Assembly (NCBI GenBank): GCA_002840055.1
Contig: PGZJ01000009.1
Span: 1-64,000, forward strand
Source of the DNA: Gammaproteobacteria bacterium HGW-Gammaproteobacteria-11
GTDB lineage: Bacteria; Pseudomonadota; Gammaproteobacteria; Pseudomonadales; Pseudomonadaceae
DNA length: 64,000 bases
Reading direction: 5' to 3'
Positions 8,008 to 17,388 of this stretch are shown here, piece after piece. Position 1 is the first letter of the stretch; each line of letters opens with the position of its first letter. The notes under the pieces are model-generated. The model was not told where the DNA came from. It saw only the letters and a program-made list of their open reading frames with translations, and ran no database searches. Position numbers and translations under genes: made by a program.

Positions 8008-9474
8008 ATGTTTGAACAAACCTTCAAAGCCATTGACGATGTGCTGTGGAAAGACGCTGGTTGCTCCAGTGAGCTGGATTACACCGAGCAGACCAGCTGG
8101 ATGCTGTTTCTCAAATACCTGGACGACCTGGAGCACGAGCGCAGCCTTGCAGCCGAGCTGATGGGCGAGCAGTACCAGTACATCATCGACGACGCCCACC
8201 GCTGGAGCCGCTGGGCTGCGCCCAAAGACGCCGCGGGCAACTTTGACCACAACAACGCCCTCACCGGCGATGACCTGATCGACTATGTAGATGGCGAACT
8301 CTTCCCCTACCTCAAGGGCTTTAAAAAGCGCGCCGACAGCCCCGACACCATCGAATATAAAATTGGTGAAATCTTTGGCGAGATCAAAAACAAGATTCAG
8401 AGCGGCTATTCATTAAGAGACGCCCTCGAAAAAGTGGACGAGCTGCGCTTCCGCTCCCAGGAAGAAAAGCACGAACTCAGCCACCTGTACGAAACCAAGA
8501 TCAAGAACATGGGCAACGCCGGGCGCAACGGTGGCGAGTACTACACGCCCCGCCCGCTGATTCGCGCCATGATCGACGTGGTGCAACCCAAAATTGGCGA
8601 AACCATTTACGACGGCGCCGCCGGCTCGGCGGGCTTTCTCTGCGAGGCCTTCGATTACCTGCGCCAGGGTGGCCGCAGCAAGCAGCAGCTCTCTACCACC
8701 GCTCTTAAAACCCTGCAGGAGCGCACCTTCTACGCCAAAGAGAAGAAGTCCCTCGCCTACGTCATCGCCATCATGAACATGATCCTGCACGGCATCGAAA
8801 CCCCCAACGTGATCCACACCAACACGCTGGCGGAAAACCTGCAGGACATACAACCCAGTAACCAGCACGACATCATCCTCGCCAACCCGCCCTTTGGCGG
8901 CAAAGAGCGCAAAGAGGTGCAGCAGAACTTTCCGATTAAAACTGGCGAAACCGCCTTCCTGTTTCTGCAGCACTTTATGAAGATACTCAAACCCGGTGGC
9001 CGCGCCGCCGTGGTGATCAAAAACACCTTTTTAAGCAACACCGACAACGCCGCCGTCGCCCTGCGCAAAGAGCTGCTGCAAAACCACAACCTGCACACCG
9101 TGCTCGACTGCCCCGGCAAAACCTTCCTTGGCGCCGGCGTGAAAACCGTGGTGCTCTTCTTTACCAAAGGCGAGCCCACGCAAAAGGTCTGGTACTACCA
9201 GCTCGACCCCGGCCGCAGCCTGGGCAAAACCAACCCGCTGAATGACAAGGACTTGCAGGAGTTTGTGCAGCTGCAGAAAGGCTTGGCAGATTCGGATAAA
9301 TCCTGGTCGCTCAATGTAGCCGATCTGGATCAGACCACCTGGGATCTGTCGGTCAAAAACCCCAATGCGAAGGAAGCGTCCGCGCTGCGCGAGCCGAAAG
9401 AGATCATTGCCGAAATTATTGCGCTGGATAAAGAGAGTGAGGCGATATTGGCGCAGATTCAGGAGTTGGTGTGA
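8008..9474 (+). CDS. hsdM: Type I restriction-modification DNA methyltransferase subunit HsdM
   Basis: N6-adenine methyltransferase subunit that, with HsdS, methylates the recognition site. The 488-residue protein has the HsdM N-terminal helical domain (FKAIDDVLWKDAG..., residues 1-150), then the SAM-binding segment GEYYTPRPLIRAM and DGAAGSAGFL. The catalytic motif IV NPPF is near residue 293. The FxGxG-type motif appears as DGAAGSAGF rather than the commoner DPAxGTGGF. ATG is preceded at some distance by AAAGG. The stop overlaps the start of hsdS (TGATG), as expected for a type I operon. Confidence 0.95.
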   Translation: MFEQTFKAIDDVLWKDAGCSSELDYTEQTSWMLFLKYLDDLEHERSLAAELMGEQYQYIIDDAHRWSRWAAPKDAAGNFDHNNALTGDDLIDYVDGELFPYLKGFKKRADSPDTIEYKIGEIFGEIKNKIQSGYSLRDALEKVDELRFRSQEEKHELSHLYETKIKNMGNAGRNGGEYYTPRPLIRAMIDVVQPKIGETIYDGAAGSAGFLCEAFDYLRQGGRSKQQLSTTALKTLQERTFYAKEKKSLAYVIAIMNMILHGIETPNVIHTNTLAENLQDIQPSNQHDIILANPPFGGKERKEVQQNFPIKTGETAFLFLQHFMKILKPGGRAAVVIKNTFLSNTDNAAVALRKELLQNHNLHTVLDCPGKTFLGAGVKTVVLFFTKGEPTQKVWYYQLDPGRSLGKTNPLNDKDLQEFVQLQKGLADSDKSWSLNVADLDQTTWDLSVKNPNAKEASALREPKEIIAEIIALDKESEAILAQIQELV

Positions 9475-10676
9475 TGGGCTGGCCAACTTTCCCACTTGAG
9501 TCACTTTGCAAAGAGTTTACCGATGGCAACTGGATTGAGAGCAAGGATCAGTCAGCCGAGGGCATTCGACTTATTCAAACAGGCAATGTCGGAGAAGGCG
9601 CGTTCAAAGATAGAGGGGATAAGGGCCGCTACATATCCGAGCCAACCTTTAATAAGTTAAAGTGCTTCGAAATATTTGAAGGCGATTGTTTAATATCAAG
9701 ACTCCCAGACCCCGTTGGCCGCTCTTGCGTACTGCCAGATACGGGCGAAAGAATGATTACAGCGGTAGATTGCACCGTAGTTAGATTCGACACTGCCAGA
9801 ATACTGCCTCAATACTTTAACTTCTACTCACAGTCGAGCACTTACCTTTCTGCCGTAGACTCCTTGACATCTGGGGCCACGAGGAAGCGAATAAGTAGAA
9901 AAAATCTTGGGAGAGTTGAGATCCCAATACCTTCAATCTCTGAACAAAAACGCATCGTCGCCATCCTCGACCAAGCCTTTGCCGACATCGACAAAGCCCG
10001 CGCCTTAACCGAACAAAACCTCAAAAACGCCCACGAACTGTTTGAAAGCTATTTGCAGCAGGTGTTTAGCCGGCGTGGGGAGGGGTGGGCAAATAAAAGC
10101 CTTGGAGAAATCGGAAAAGTCTCCATGTGCAAAAGGATATTGAAGAGCCAAACTTCGACCTCTGGAGATATACCATTTTTCAAAATAGGCACCTTTGGAA
10201 AAACTCCTGATGCATTCATTGATCGCAAGACCTATGAAGAGTTTAAGAGCAAATACTCATTTCCAAAGGAGGGGGACGTTCTTATTTCTGCTTCAGGAAC
10301 AATAGGCCGCAGGGTGGCTTATGATGGGAAGCCTGCTTACTTTCAGGACTCCAACATTGTCTGGATTGATAATGACGAAAACATGGTTCTAAATGAATAC
10401 CTATACCAATTCTACGGTGTTTGTGATTGGAACCCTTCGAAAGGTGCCACCATATCAAGACTGTACAATGACGACCTAAGATCAATAAAAATCTCATTCC
10501 CTAGCCTTGAGCAACAAAAGTCTTTGGTATGCATGATGGTAGATCTGAACAAGAAAACTCAGTCGCTTCAGTCTCAATACATAAGAAAGCTGGCTGACTT
10601 GGACGAACTCAAAAAATCATTATTGCAAAAAGCATTTTCAGGTGAATTGTCCAAAGGCGACAAAGCAGCAGCCTAA
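9474..10676 (+). CDS. hsdS: Type I restriction-modification specificity subunit HsdS
   Basis: DNA-recognition subunit with two target recognition domains: TRD1 residues ~1-145 and TRD2 ~205-335. A central conserved helix (SEQKRIVAILDQAFADIDKA...) and a C-terminal conserved helix (QYIRKLADLDELKKSLLQKAFSGEL) separate and close them. It starts at the ATG overlapping the hsdM stop; a GTG three bases earlier is an alternative. The TRD-coding segments (about 9500-9940 and 10110-10530) are visibly more AT-rich than the conserved helices. This fits shuffling of recognition domains between systems. The sequence recognised cannot be read from the protein. Confidence 0.93.
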   Translation: MGWPTFPLESLCKEFTDGNWIESKDQSAEGIRLIQTGNVGEGAFKDRGDKGRYISEPTFNKLKCFEIFEGDCLISRLPDPVGRSCVLPDTGERMITAVDCTVVRFDTARILPQYFNFYSQSSTYLSAVDSLTSGATRKRISRKNLGRVEIPIPSISEQKRIVAILDQAFADIDKARALTEQNLKNAHELFESYLQQVFSRRGEGWANKSLGEIGKVSMCKRILKSQTSTSGDIPFFKIGTFGKTPDAFIDRKTYEEFKSKYSFPKEGDVLISASGTIGRRVAYDGKPAYFQDSNIVWIDNDENMVLNEYLYQFYGVCDWNPSKGATISRLYNDDLRSIKISFPSLEQQKSLVCMMVDLNKKTQSLQSQYIRKLADLDELKKSLLQKAFSGELSKGDKAAA

Positions 10677-10735
10677 CATCTCAAGCCATAAGAGATACTT
10701 CTCTAAGTAAATAGACCACAGGGAAAGGACAACCC

Positions 10736-13297
10736 ATGACCATGAACGAAGCGGATACCAGAGCCAACCTGATCGACCCCAAACTGGTCACGGCGGGATG
10801 GGGTTTGGTGGAACACAGTTATATCCGCCGCGAATGGTCGATTACCCAGGGCCGGATCATCGGTGGCGGCAAACGTGCTGCCAGCCTGAGCAGTGATTAT
10901 GTGCTGGAGTATCAGGGCCGCAAGATGGCGGCGATTGAGGCCAAAAAAGAGAGCCTGAGTTATACCGAGGGCGTGCGCCAGGCCAAGGACTACGCCCAGC
11001 GCCTGCAATGCCGTTTTGGCTACGCGACCAACGGCCACGACATCTACCAGATGGATATGCTCACCGGTGAAGAGAAACTGGTAGAGCGCTTTTTAAGCCC
11101 CGCTGAGCTGTGGCAACTGACCTTTGACCCCAGCCATAAACCCGGCGCCCTGCCCGAGCCGGACTTTGCCGCCGTGTGGCGTGAGCGCTTTGCCCAGATT
11201 CCCTTTGAGTGCAAAGGCGACTGGCAGCCACGCTACTATCAGGAAAACGCCATCAACAACGCGCTGGAGGCCATCGCCCAGGGCCGGCAGCGCATTCTGC
11301 TCACCCTGGCCACCGGCACCGGCAAAACCTGCATCGCCTTTCAAGCCGCCTGGAAGCTGTTCCACAGCCGCTGGAGCCTGCGCGCGCAAACCCACCCCGC
11401 TGCCGCCAAAAAACGCCCGCGTATTTTGTTCCTAGCCGACCGTAACGTACTGGCCAATCAGGCGTTTAACGACTTTGGCCCCTTTGGTGAAGACGCCCTT
11501 GTGCGCATTGAACCGGGCGAGGTTAGAAAACTGGGCGCGGTGCCGAAGAATGCCAGCGTTTTCTTTACCATTTTCCAGACCTTTATGAGTGGGCCAGAAG
11601 ACGAGCACGGCAACAAAACGCCCTATTTTGGCCAATACCCCGAAGACTTCTTCGACTTTATTATCATCGATGAGTGTCACCGCGGCGGCGCCAACGACGA
11701 GAGCAGCTGGCGCGATATTCTTGATTACTTCGCCCCCGCCGTGCAGCTTGGCCTCACCGCTACGCCCAAGCGCACGGTGAATGCCGACACCTACAGCTAC
11801 TTTGGCGAGCCGGTTTACAGCTACGCCCTGAAGGACGGCATCAACGACGGCTTTCTCACCCCGTTTAAAGTGCTGCCCATCGTCGGCACCCTGGATGAAT
11901 ACGTCTATACCCCCGGCGATGGTGTGGTGATCAAGGGCGAGCCGGAACCGGGCCGCATCTACAAAGAGGCGGACTTCAACCGCATTATCACCATCCCCCA
12001 GCGCGAGCAGATGCGCGTGCGCTACTGGATGGATCGCATCAACCCGCATGACAAAACCATCGTTTTCTGCGCCACCCAGGAACACGCCGGCATGGTGCGA
12101 GACTTTATTAACCAGTACGCGGTAGAGAAGAAATGGACCAGCAACCCCGGCTACTGTGTACGCGTGACTGCCAACGACGGCAGCGCTGGTGAGAGTGACC
12201 TGAAAGTATTTCAGGACAACGAAAAGACCATCCCTACCATTCTCACTACCTCGCGCAAACTCTCCACCGGTGTGGATGCCCGCAATGTGCGCAATATCGT
12301 GCTGATGCGGCCCTGCAACAACATGATCGAGTTCAAGCAGATCATCGGTCGCGGCACCCGCCTATACGACGGCAAGGACTACTTCACCATCTACGACTTC
12401 GTCAAAGCGCACTACAACTTTGCCGACCCGGCGTGGGATGGCGAGCCGCTGCCGCCAGAGGATAAAGACTGCGCAACCTGCGGCAACAACCCTTGCACCT
12501 GCTCGAAAGAGCCCTGCCCTGTTTGCGGCTTTAACCCTTGCAACTGCGTAACAGCCTGCCCGGTTTGTGAGCAGGCGCCCTGCGGCTGCCCAGCAGCAGG
12601 CTGCGCGGAATGTGGGCAAAGCCCTTGTGTGTGTGCCGACCAGCCATGCGCGGTATGCGGTGCAACCCCTTGCGCGTGTGAGAAGCCGGAAAAACTGGTG
12701 ATTCACCTTAGCGACGGCAAAGCGCGCAACATCAAGCACATTGCCTCGGCGCTGTACTGGAGCCCCGAGGGCAAGCCGATTACCGCCAAAGAGTTTATCG
12801 AGCGTTTGTTTGGCCAGATCCCCCAGTTTTTCAGCGACGAAGACCAGCTGCGCCAGATATGGAGCGACCCCACCACCCGCGAAAAGCTGCTGGAAGACCT
12901 GAGTGAGGCCGGTTACGGCGAAGAACAGTTGGACAGCATGAAGGAGCTGATCGACGCCAAAGACAGCGACGTCTACGACGTGCTGGCCTACGTTGCCTAT
13001 GCCGCCGAAACCCACACTCGCGCAGAGCGGGTACACATCGCCAAGCCCGCCATCACACAGGCCTACAGCAACTACAAACAACAGGCATTCATCGACTTTG
13101 TGCTGAGCAAATACATCGAAGACGGTGTGGCGGAGTTATCGCCAAAAAAGATGCGCGGCCTGATCGAGCTGAAATACAACACGATCAGCGACGCAGCCCG
13201 CGAGCTGGGCTCAACGGCAACGATCCGCGAGACCTTTCTCGGCTTTCAAAGGCTCCTTTACGCAGCGCAAAGCCAGGATAAAAACCAGCGGACCTGA
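10736..13297 (+). CDS. hsdR: Type I restriction endonuclease subunit HsdR with Cys-rich repeat insert
   Basis: ATP-dependent translocase and nuclease subunit. The N-terminal PD-(D/E)xK-type nuclease shows SDYVLEYQGRKMAAIEAKK around residues 45-75. The SF2 motor has Walker A LATGTGKT and DECH at IIIDECHRGG. Residues ~578-650 are unusual: five consecutive CxxCxxxPCxC repeats (20 cysteines) between the motor and the C-terminal helical domain that docks on HsdM. The protein is 853 residues. The ribosome site is GGGAAAGGACAACCC before ATG. There is a 59-bp gap after hsdS, in the same operon or with a weak internal promoter. The reading frame is intact. Confidence 0.95.
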   Translation: MTMNEADTRANLIDPKLVTAGWGLVEHSYIRREWSITQGRIIGGGKRAASLSSDYVLEYQGRKMAAIEAKKESLSYTEGVRQAKDYAQRLQCRFGYATNGHDIYQMDMLTGEEKLVERFLSPAELWQLTFDPSHKPGALPEPDFAAVWRERFAQIPFECKGDWQPRYYQENAINNALEAIAQGRQRILLTLATGTGKTCIAFQAAWKLFHSRWSLRAQTHPAAAKKRPRILFLADRNVLANQAFNDFGPFGEDALVRIEPGEVRKLGAVPKNASVFFTIFQTFMSGPEDEHGNKTPYFGQYPEDFFDFIIIDECHRGGANDESSWRDILDYFAPAVQLGLTATPKRTVNADTYSYFGEPVYSYALKDGINDGFLTPFKVLPIVGTLDEYVYTPGDGVVIKGEPEPGRIYKEADFNRIITIPQREQMRVRYWMDRINPHDKTIVFCATQEHAGMVRDFINQYAVEKKWTSNPGYCVRVTANDGSAGESDLKVFQDNEKTIPTILTTSRKLSTGVDARNVRNIVLMRPCNNMIEFKQIIGRGTRLYDGKDYFTIYDFVKAHYNFADPAWDGEPLPPEDKDCATCGNNPCTCSKEPCPVCGFNPCNCVTACPVCEQAPCGCPAAGCAECGQSPCVCADQPCAVCGATPCACEKPEKLVIHLSDGKARNIKHIASALYWSPEGKPITAKEFIERLFGQIPQFFSDEDQLRQIWSDPTTREKLLEDLSEAGYGEEQLDSMKELIDAKDSDVYDVLAYVAYAAETHTRAERVHIAKPAITQAYSNYKQQAFIDFVLSKYIEDGVAELSPKKMRGLIELKYNTISDAARELGSTATIRETFLGFQRLLYAAQSQDKNQRT

Positions 13298-13544
13298 CGC
13301 CACAGCCTAATCAGATGATAGGTCGGGCAGCGAACAACTTCTCCGGGTTGATCTCTTCACCACCTGTAATCAATAAGGTCAGTGTCATGGATTTCTTCAT
13401 CGATTCCAGAAAGCCAAACACACTGACCCTATTGATCTCGAAGTCTATAGCAAGCTGTATCTCCGAAATACATCAAGCCAGTGGCCGCTTTTTCCATTAG
13501 GGCGTGCAGGTTTTCAATCACCACAGTTTAGTAGACGATTGGGT

Positions 13545-13589
13545 GTCTGCTTCTGGCCGATAGCCGGCAGCAGTCGGCCAGAAGCGGAC
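13545..13589. repeat. Hairpin repeat of the TGTCCGCTTTTGGCC type, upstream copy
   Basis: The arms (16 bases, beginning GTCTGCTTCTGGCC) pair at 15 of 16 positions across a 13-base loop. A related, more diverged hairpin lies just downstream of the next gene at 17162-17223. Similar sequences are scattered in Pseudomonas intergenic regions. Confidence 0.6.
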
Positions 13590-13620
13590 ATCTGCTTATA
13601 GCCGGTGCCGACCTGAGGCG

Positions 13621-13634
13621 AACAGTATACTGTT
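13621..13634. promoter_or_regulatory. Perfect 14-bp palindrome, possible operator
   Basis: AACAGTATACTGTT is fully self-complementary. It is nested inside a wider GGTGCC...GGCACC inverted repeat, about 150 bp before the PLD-like gene. It does not match the LexA consensus (CTG-N8-10-CAG). Confidence 0.4.
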
Positions 13635-13783
13635 GGCACCGACTCAGCTTTGAGTCTCCGCGCCGAGAATCTAGTGAGTCATCTGATATGTGCGCGGCCC
13701 TACAAACATGTGGGATTGAGCTCGATGTTCGCGGATGTCGATAAATCTCCCTCAAGGTGGCTTATTCCAGCGTTGGAGTTCAC

Positions 13784-16700
13784 GTGAGAATACGTAAAGA
13801 TACTCGAAAGGAATCACTGGCTACTCCGCTAGATGACCTGCTCAACGATGATCGGCTGGCGCGGCTGTTTTCAACGGATGCTCGCCACTGTGCCTTGCAG
13901 CTGTGGATATTGCAGATCAGATCCGAGCAACAAATCGAAAATCGCATCGTCTATGGCCGCTTGCTCCCCTACAGTTACTCCAGTGATAGCTGGTCATGCA
14001 GCGACGACAATAAATTTCAGGACTTCGGGTTATTCCAGGCGCAGGTTGTCCGGCTCAACCTGTACGTAAGCAGCGTCCACTGTGCGGAGCTTCTACGACA
14101 ATTAAGCGCCGGTCACTCCATCTCAACAATCAGCGAAAACCTGAATATTGGGCTAGCGGACCAATTAAAAGCGCGGTTCGGTACGACCGCACTCGCTGCA
14201 GACGATCTGGTTTATCGACCCGTAGCCTATCTGCTCAACAGAGATGCGCATGACCGCCATTCACTCTCCAGCCCTCACGGTTGCTCTGGTGCTTTCAGTG
14301 CATCGATCTCTCAGAGAGACAAGGGGGCGCTGTTTCATCTTGGGCAGGGCTACGATGCCGCCTTGACCGAATCAGTAGTGAAACACCTGAGCGCAGATAC
14401 AGGCCTCGACTTTGGAGGGGCTGATACCGTCAGGTTTGGCGATCTTGAGCTGCTAGTGTTTCCTGCGCTGGACGACCTAGAGCGGTGCTTACTGAGCGTG
14501 ACCTGGGTTGATACACCTCGTGCCTTGATTGCCCGCTTCAATCCGGCTCAGATACCGCACCTCAAAGGCTTCCAATTCCACCTGAAAGTCACGAACGGCG
14601 ATCAAATCGCCTACTCAAATATCATCACTGCGGAACGTGATGCAGAAGGAATATTTGAGTGCAAGTTCGTTCTGGGCGACCAGTTGCATGCCAGGGTCGA
14701 CGGCACAGAGCTAGAGGTTTTCGGCATTCATGATGACCCTCTTCGTGGGAGCACGCTGTGTTGCCGATGGGGAACCGGATACGTTAGAGAGATTCATTTT
14801 CAGGGGCATGTGGTGGGTCAAGGAGCCAACCCAGTCAAGTTCGATTGGCTAGAAAGAAATACTCGCCCCACCACGTCCCCCCGGGTGAAAGCTGCCCTGA
14901 CGATCGGCCGCGGAAATATGGATCTCGCCAGCCGTGTAGGCGGACGGGAGGCGGATCCCTGGGTCCCGGCTAACCGCGACCTCGCATCTTTGTTTACGCG
15001 GCTCCATCCACCTAAGTCAGAGGGACGGTTTTTCCAACGCCTTAGCCAGGGCGACCGTGAAGGACGGCTGCAGTTTGTGGAGTGGTTCAAGACACTGCTA
15101 GCTAAATACCAGCAACACCAAGTGATTATTTTCGATCCGTATTTCGAGTCCGCCGGCTTGGGATTGGTGTTGATCTGTGCAGCACAGCAGACTGACTACA
15201 TCGTCTTCAGATCCCTTCCCAAGCCCATTAAGGAAGATAAAACCCTACGTCGCAAGTCCGATAAGACAGGCCAGGAAGGTGTAAATAACTTGTTGGCAAA
15301 CTGCGAACAGAACCGCCATCTCATGGCGAGAGTCAAGCTACGTATCTACGGGCTTAAGGAAGGCCGGCTGCATGACCGCTACATTCTAGTCATGGGATCA
15401 GATGGGCTACCGGTCGCAGGCTTCAATCTATCCAACTCGTTTCAGAAAGCCGCCGAAAACTACCCCTTACTGGTTACTCCAATTCCAGCGGATGTCCTGC
15501 TGCAGGTTGAACAATACAAGTCCGTGCTCTTACGGGAAGCGGAGGCCGTCCTGTCTGAGGGCGAAACCGGGAGTCCTTCCATGCGGATTTTATTCGACTC
15601 CACAGCGTTGCCAATGGCACCGCGCCGTTATGAACCAATGCGCTTCTTAGAAAAGCCCCAGGCAGGTGACGTACTAAGCGTATGGGCCGGAGAACCATCA
15701 CTACAAGGATTGAGTGGCGATCCGTTGAGGGAACGGATGGTGACACTGAACATACTCAAGGGGGACTCGCTCGCCCTGCCTGAGACGGTAAGTCTGCGCA
15801 ATTGCCTGGAGCGGCAGGCTGGCGATTTAGAAGGCTTTACAGCAACTTGGGAGGTGCTCGGCGAGTTGCTTGCACATTCACGCACTGAGGACAGCCACTT
15901 TCATGAACTCGAATCCGAGCGCGGCATTCTGGAGCGCTTGGTACAGTTCCTTAATTCATCTTTCAACCGAACGCATGAGCGGGTGGATGAGGAATTGGCT
16001 GTGGCAGACACTCGGTTCTTTCAGGAGCCGGTTGAGACCTTGCTAAGCGGCTCTTATCAACCACACCACTTTTTTCACGCAACAAAGTATGCAGCACTAA
16101 CATGGGCGGAGTATTTCGCCATTAAATTTCTTTGGTGGTATGCCTCAGACGCTCTGCTGGAAATTGCCGAGACGCAGATGGTCGAGGTACCGATGGAGCC
16201 GCAAGAGTCTGATGCAGTGAGGCTGTCCCTATTAAGCCAAATCATGAACGAAATTGCACTGTCACTGCAGTTCCAACTCAGTGAGGTACAACAGCGTCGG
16301 CTCATCCATAGCAGTAGCGGTCTGCTGCAATGGATGGGACTTAACGCAATTGAGATGAAGTTGGAAAACTCTGGGGGGCTCGACAGCGTAATGCAGTTGG
16401 TGTCCGGTTTTCCGTACGACGAACAGGTGCGAGCTCTAGGCTGGATGATTTGCCACGCGGCCGGGAGACCAGATAAAGGTGAGATATACAAAGGCCTAAT
16501 CGCGGCACTTGATGGAGTACTGGCAGCGAACATCTCTGACAAAGATCTAAGGCATATAGTCGACTCCATGCGCGGACATATGCGGCACCTAACTTGGGCC
16601 GAGCCGTGGCTCCCTCAGGATGTAATTTTCCCCTTGCTGCAAAATGATCGCGCAAAAACCGACGATGCCTGCGGTATCTGGATTCAGGAACTTACGAGTT

Positions 16701-17134
16701 TACTAGAGCCAAAGCTTAAAAATCAGTCAAGGCTGTTTGAGCTTTCACGTGAGGGGGAGATGACCAACACAGCTGCTTTTCTCTTCGCCTATAGCGGCCA
16801 CGAGCAGCAGCAGGGCTGTCTGAAAAAGATGTGGAATATCTTGAGGCGGCAGCAACGGATCGTGCGGCAGCCTCTCGCTAGCACTTCGGATTGGACAAGA
16901 TGGCACGATGCTTTAGTGGTATCGATGTGGATACTGACCTTCGCTCGCTGGGGTGAGTACTACTTGCGTGAGCGCGGTATTACTGACAAGGAACTTGAGC
17001 GACTGTCATTGGGCTGCCGAGAGTTAGCGATGGTTAGACCGATGGACGAATGGCGGTCAGGGGGGGCCGGCGACGGCAATCTTGCTGTGTTCCTTGATCA
17101 AGTGGAGGAGCTCTTTGCCTCAAGTGCCGAGTAA
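13784..17134 (+). CDS. Large PLD-domain protein with VPA1262-like N-terminus, probable defence effector
   Basis: A 1,116-residue protein. GTG 13784 is preferred because GGAG lies five bases upstream; a GTG at 13757 has no such site. The N-terminal ~200 residues (LARLFSTDARHCALQLWILQIRSE, then ENRIVYGRLLPY) resemble what I recall as the VPA1262-type N-terminal domain. Residues ~445-570 form a phospholipase-D-like fold: VIIFDPYFESAG, then GRLHDRYILV, with His near residue 530 and the HxR variant common in nuclease-like members. The C-terminal ~500 residues are helical and unrecognised. There is no signal peptide. It lies directly after a type I restriction operon. A DNA- or RNA-cleaving role is inferred. 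Confidence 0.6.
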   Translation: MRIRKDTRKESLATPLDDLLNDDRLARLFSTDARHCALQLWILQIRSEQQIENRIVYGRLLPYSYSSDSWSCSDDNKFQDFGLFQAQVVRLNLYVSSVHCAELLRQLSAGHSISTISENLNIGLADQLKARFGTTALAADDLVYRPVAYLLNRDAHDRHSLSSPHGCSGAFSASISQRDKGALFHLGQGYDAALTESVVKHLSADTGLDFGGADTVRFGDLELLVFPALDDLERCLLSVTWVDTPRALIARFNPAQIPHLKGFQFHLKVTNGDQIAYSNIITAERDAEGIFECKFVLGDQLHARVDGTELEVFGIHDDPLRGSTLCCRWGTGYVREIHFQGHVVGQGANPVKFDWLERNTRPTTSPRVKAALTIGRGNMDLASRVGGREADPWVPANRDLASLFTRLHPPKSEGRFFQRLSQGDREGRLQFVEWFKTLLAKYQQHQVIIFDPYFESAGLGLVLICAAQQTDYIVFRSLPKPIKEDKTLRRKSDKTGQEGVNNLLANCEQNRHLMARVKLRIYGLKEGRLHDRYILVMGSDGLPVAGFNLSNSFQKAAENYPLLVTPIPADVLLQVEQYKSVLLREAEAVLSEGETGSPSMRILFDSTALPMAPRRYEPMRFLEKPQAGDVLSVWAGEPSLQGLSGDPLRERMVTLNILKGDSLALPETVSLRNCLERQAGDLEGFTATWEVLGELLAHSRTEDSHFHELESERGILERLVQFLNSSFNRTHERVDEELAVADTRFFQEPVETLLSGSYQPHHFFHATKYAALTWAEYFAIKFLWWYASDALLEIAETQMVEVPMEPQESDAVRLSLLSQIMNEIALSLQFQLSEVQQRRLIHSSSGLLQWMGLNAIEMKLENSGGLDSVMQLVSGFPYDEQVRALGWMICHAAGRPDKGEIYKGLIAALDGVLAANISDKDLRHIVDSMRGHMRHLTWAEPWLPQDVIFPLLQNDRAKTDDACGIWIQELTSLLEPKLKNQSRLFELSREGEMTNTAAFLFAYSGHEQQQGCLKKMWNILRRQQRIVRQPLASTSDWTRWHDALVVSMWILTFARWGEYYLRERGITDKELERLSLGCRELAMVRPMDEWRSGGAGDGNLAVFLDQVEELFASSAE

Positions 17135-17161
17135 GAAACGGGCGGATTACCTGTAAGCAGG

Positions 17162-17223
17162 TTGTCCGCTTTTGGCCGGAAGCCGCCGCTCAAGGGGGAC
17201 AGCATTCGGCCAATTGCGGTCAT
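17162..17223. repeat. Hairpin repeat of the TGTCCGCTTTTGGCC type, downstream copy
   Basis: The arms (TGTCCGCTTTTGGCCG and CGGCCAATTGCGGTCA) pair at about 13 of 16 positions. It is related to the hairpin at 13545-13589, and the two bracket the PLD-like gene. It may act as a transcript end. Confidence 0.5.
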
Positions 17224-17388
17224 CTAGTATCTACCGAAGCCAAGCTATTCAGGATTTCTGGGAGCCGCTTCGGTATCGCATTTTTTGCGGGTATAGTGCC
17301 ATTGCTGTCTGGATAGAGAGAGCTTTAGATAAAGCGGAGAGAGCTATTCTCCTCTGTAAATATTTGAACCAATGAGAAGGGTAATGTC

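Larger units (their letters stand above)
13298..13783. other. Intergenic region before the PLD-like gene
   Basis: No gene is supported; a 61-codon frame at 13315-13500 lacks a ribosome site and protein-like character. The region holds a strong hairpin (13545-13589) and a perfect palindrome (13621-13634), which are listed separately. Confidence 0.5.

Noticed and set aside
7759..8250. 163-codon minus-strand frame overlapping the hsdM 5' end
   Set aside because: Half of it is antisense to hsdM and the rest is noncoding; no homology recognised.
8413..8973. 186-codon minus-strand frame in hsdM
   Set aside because: It is a shadow of hsdM; no start context or domain.
12467..12682. Possible CRISPR-like or tandem DNA repeat
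   Set aside because: The periodicity is at the protein level (Cys motifs) with variable codons; it is coding sequence of hsdR.
12362..13081. 239-codon Cys-containing frame opposite hsdR
   Set aside because: It mirrors the Cys-repeat DNA of hsdR; the plus strand has the motor and nuclease motifs.
13315..13500. 61-codon ORF after hsdR
   Set aside because: There is no ribosome site and the composition is unconvincing.
13621..13634. LexA box
   Set aside because: The palindrome reads CAGTATACTG rather than CTG-N8-10-CAG, so it does not match the SOS consensus.
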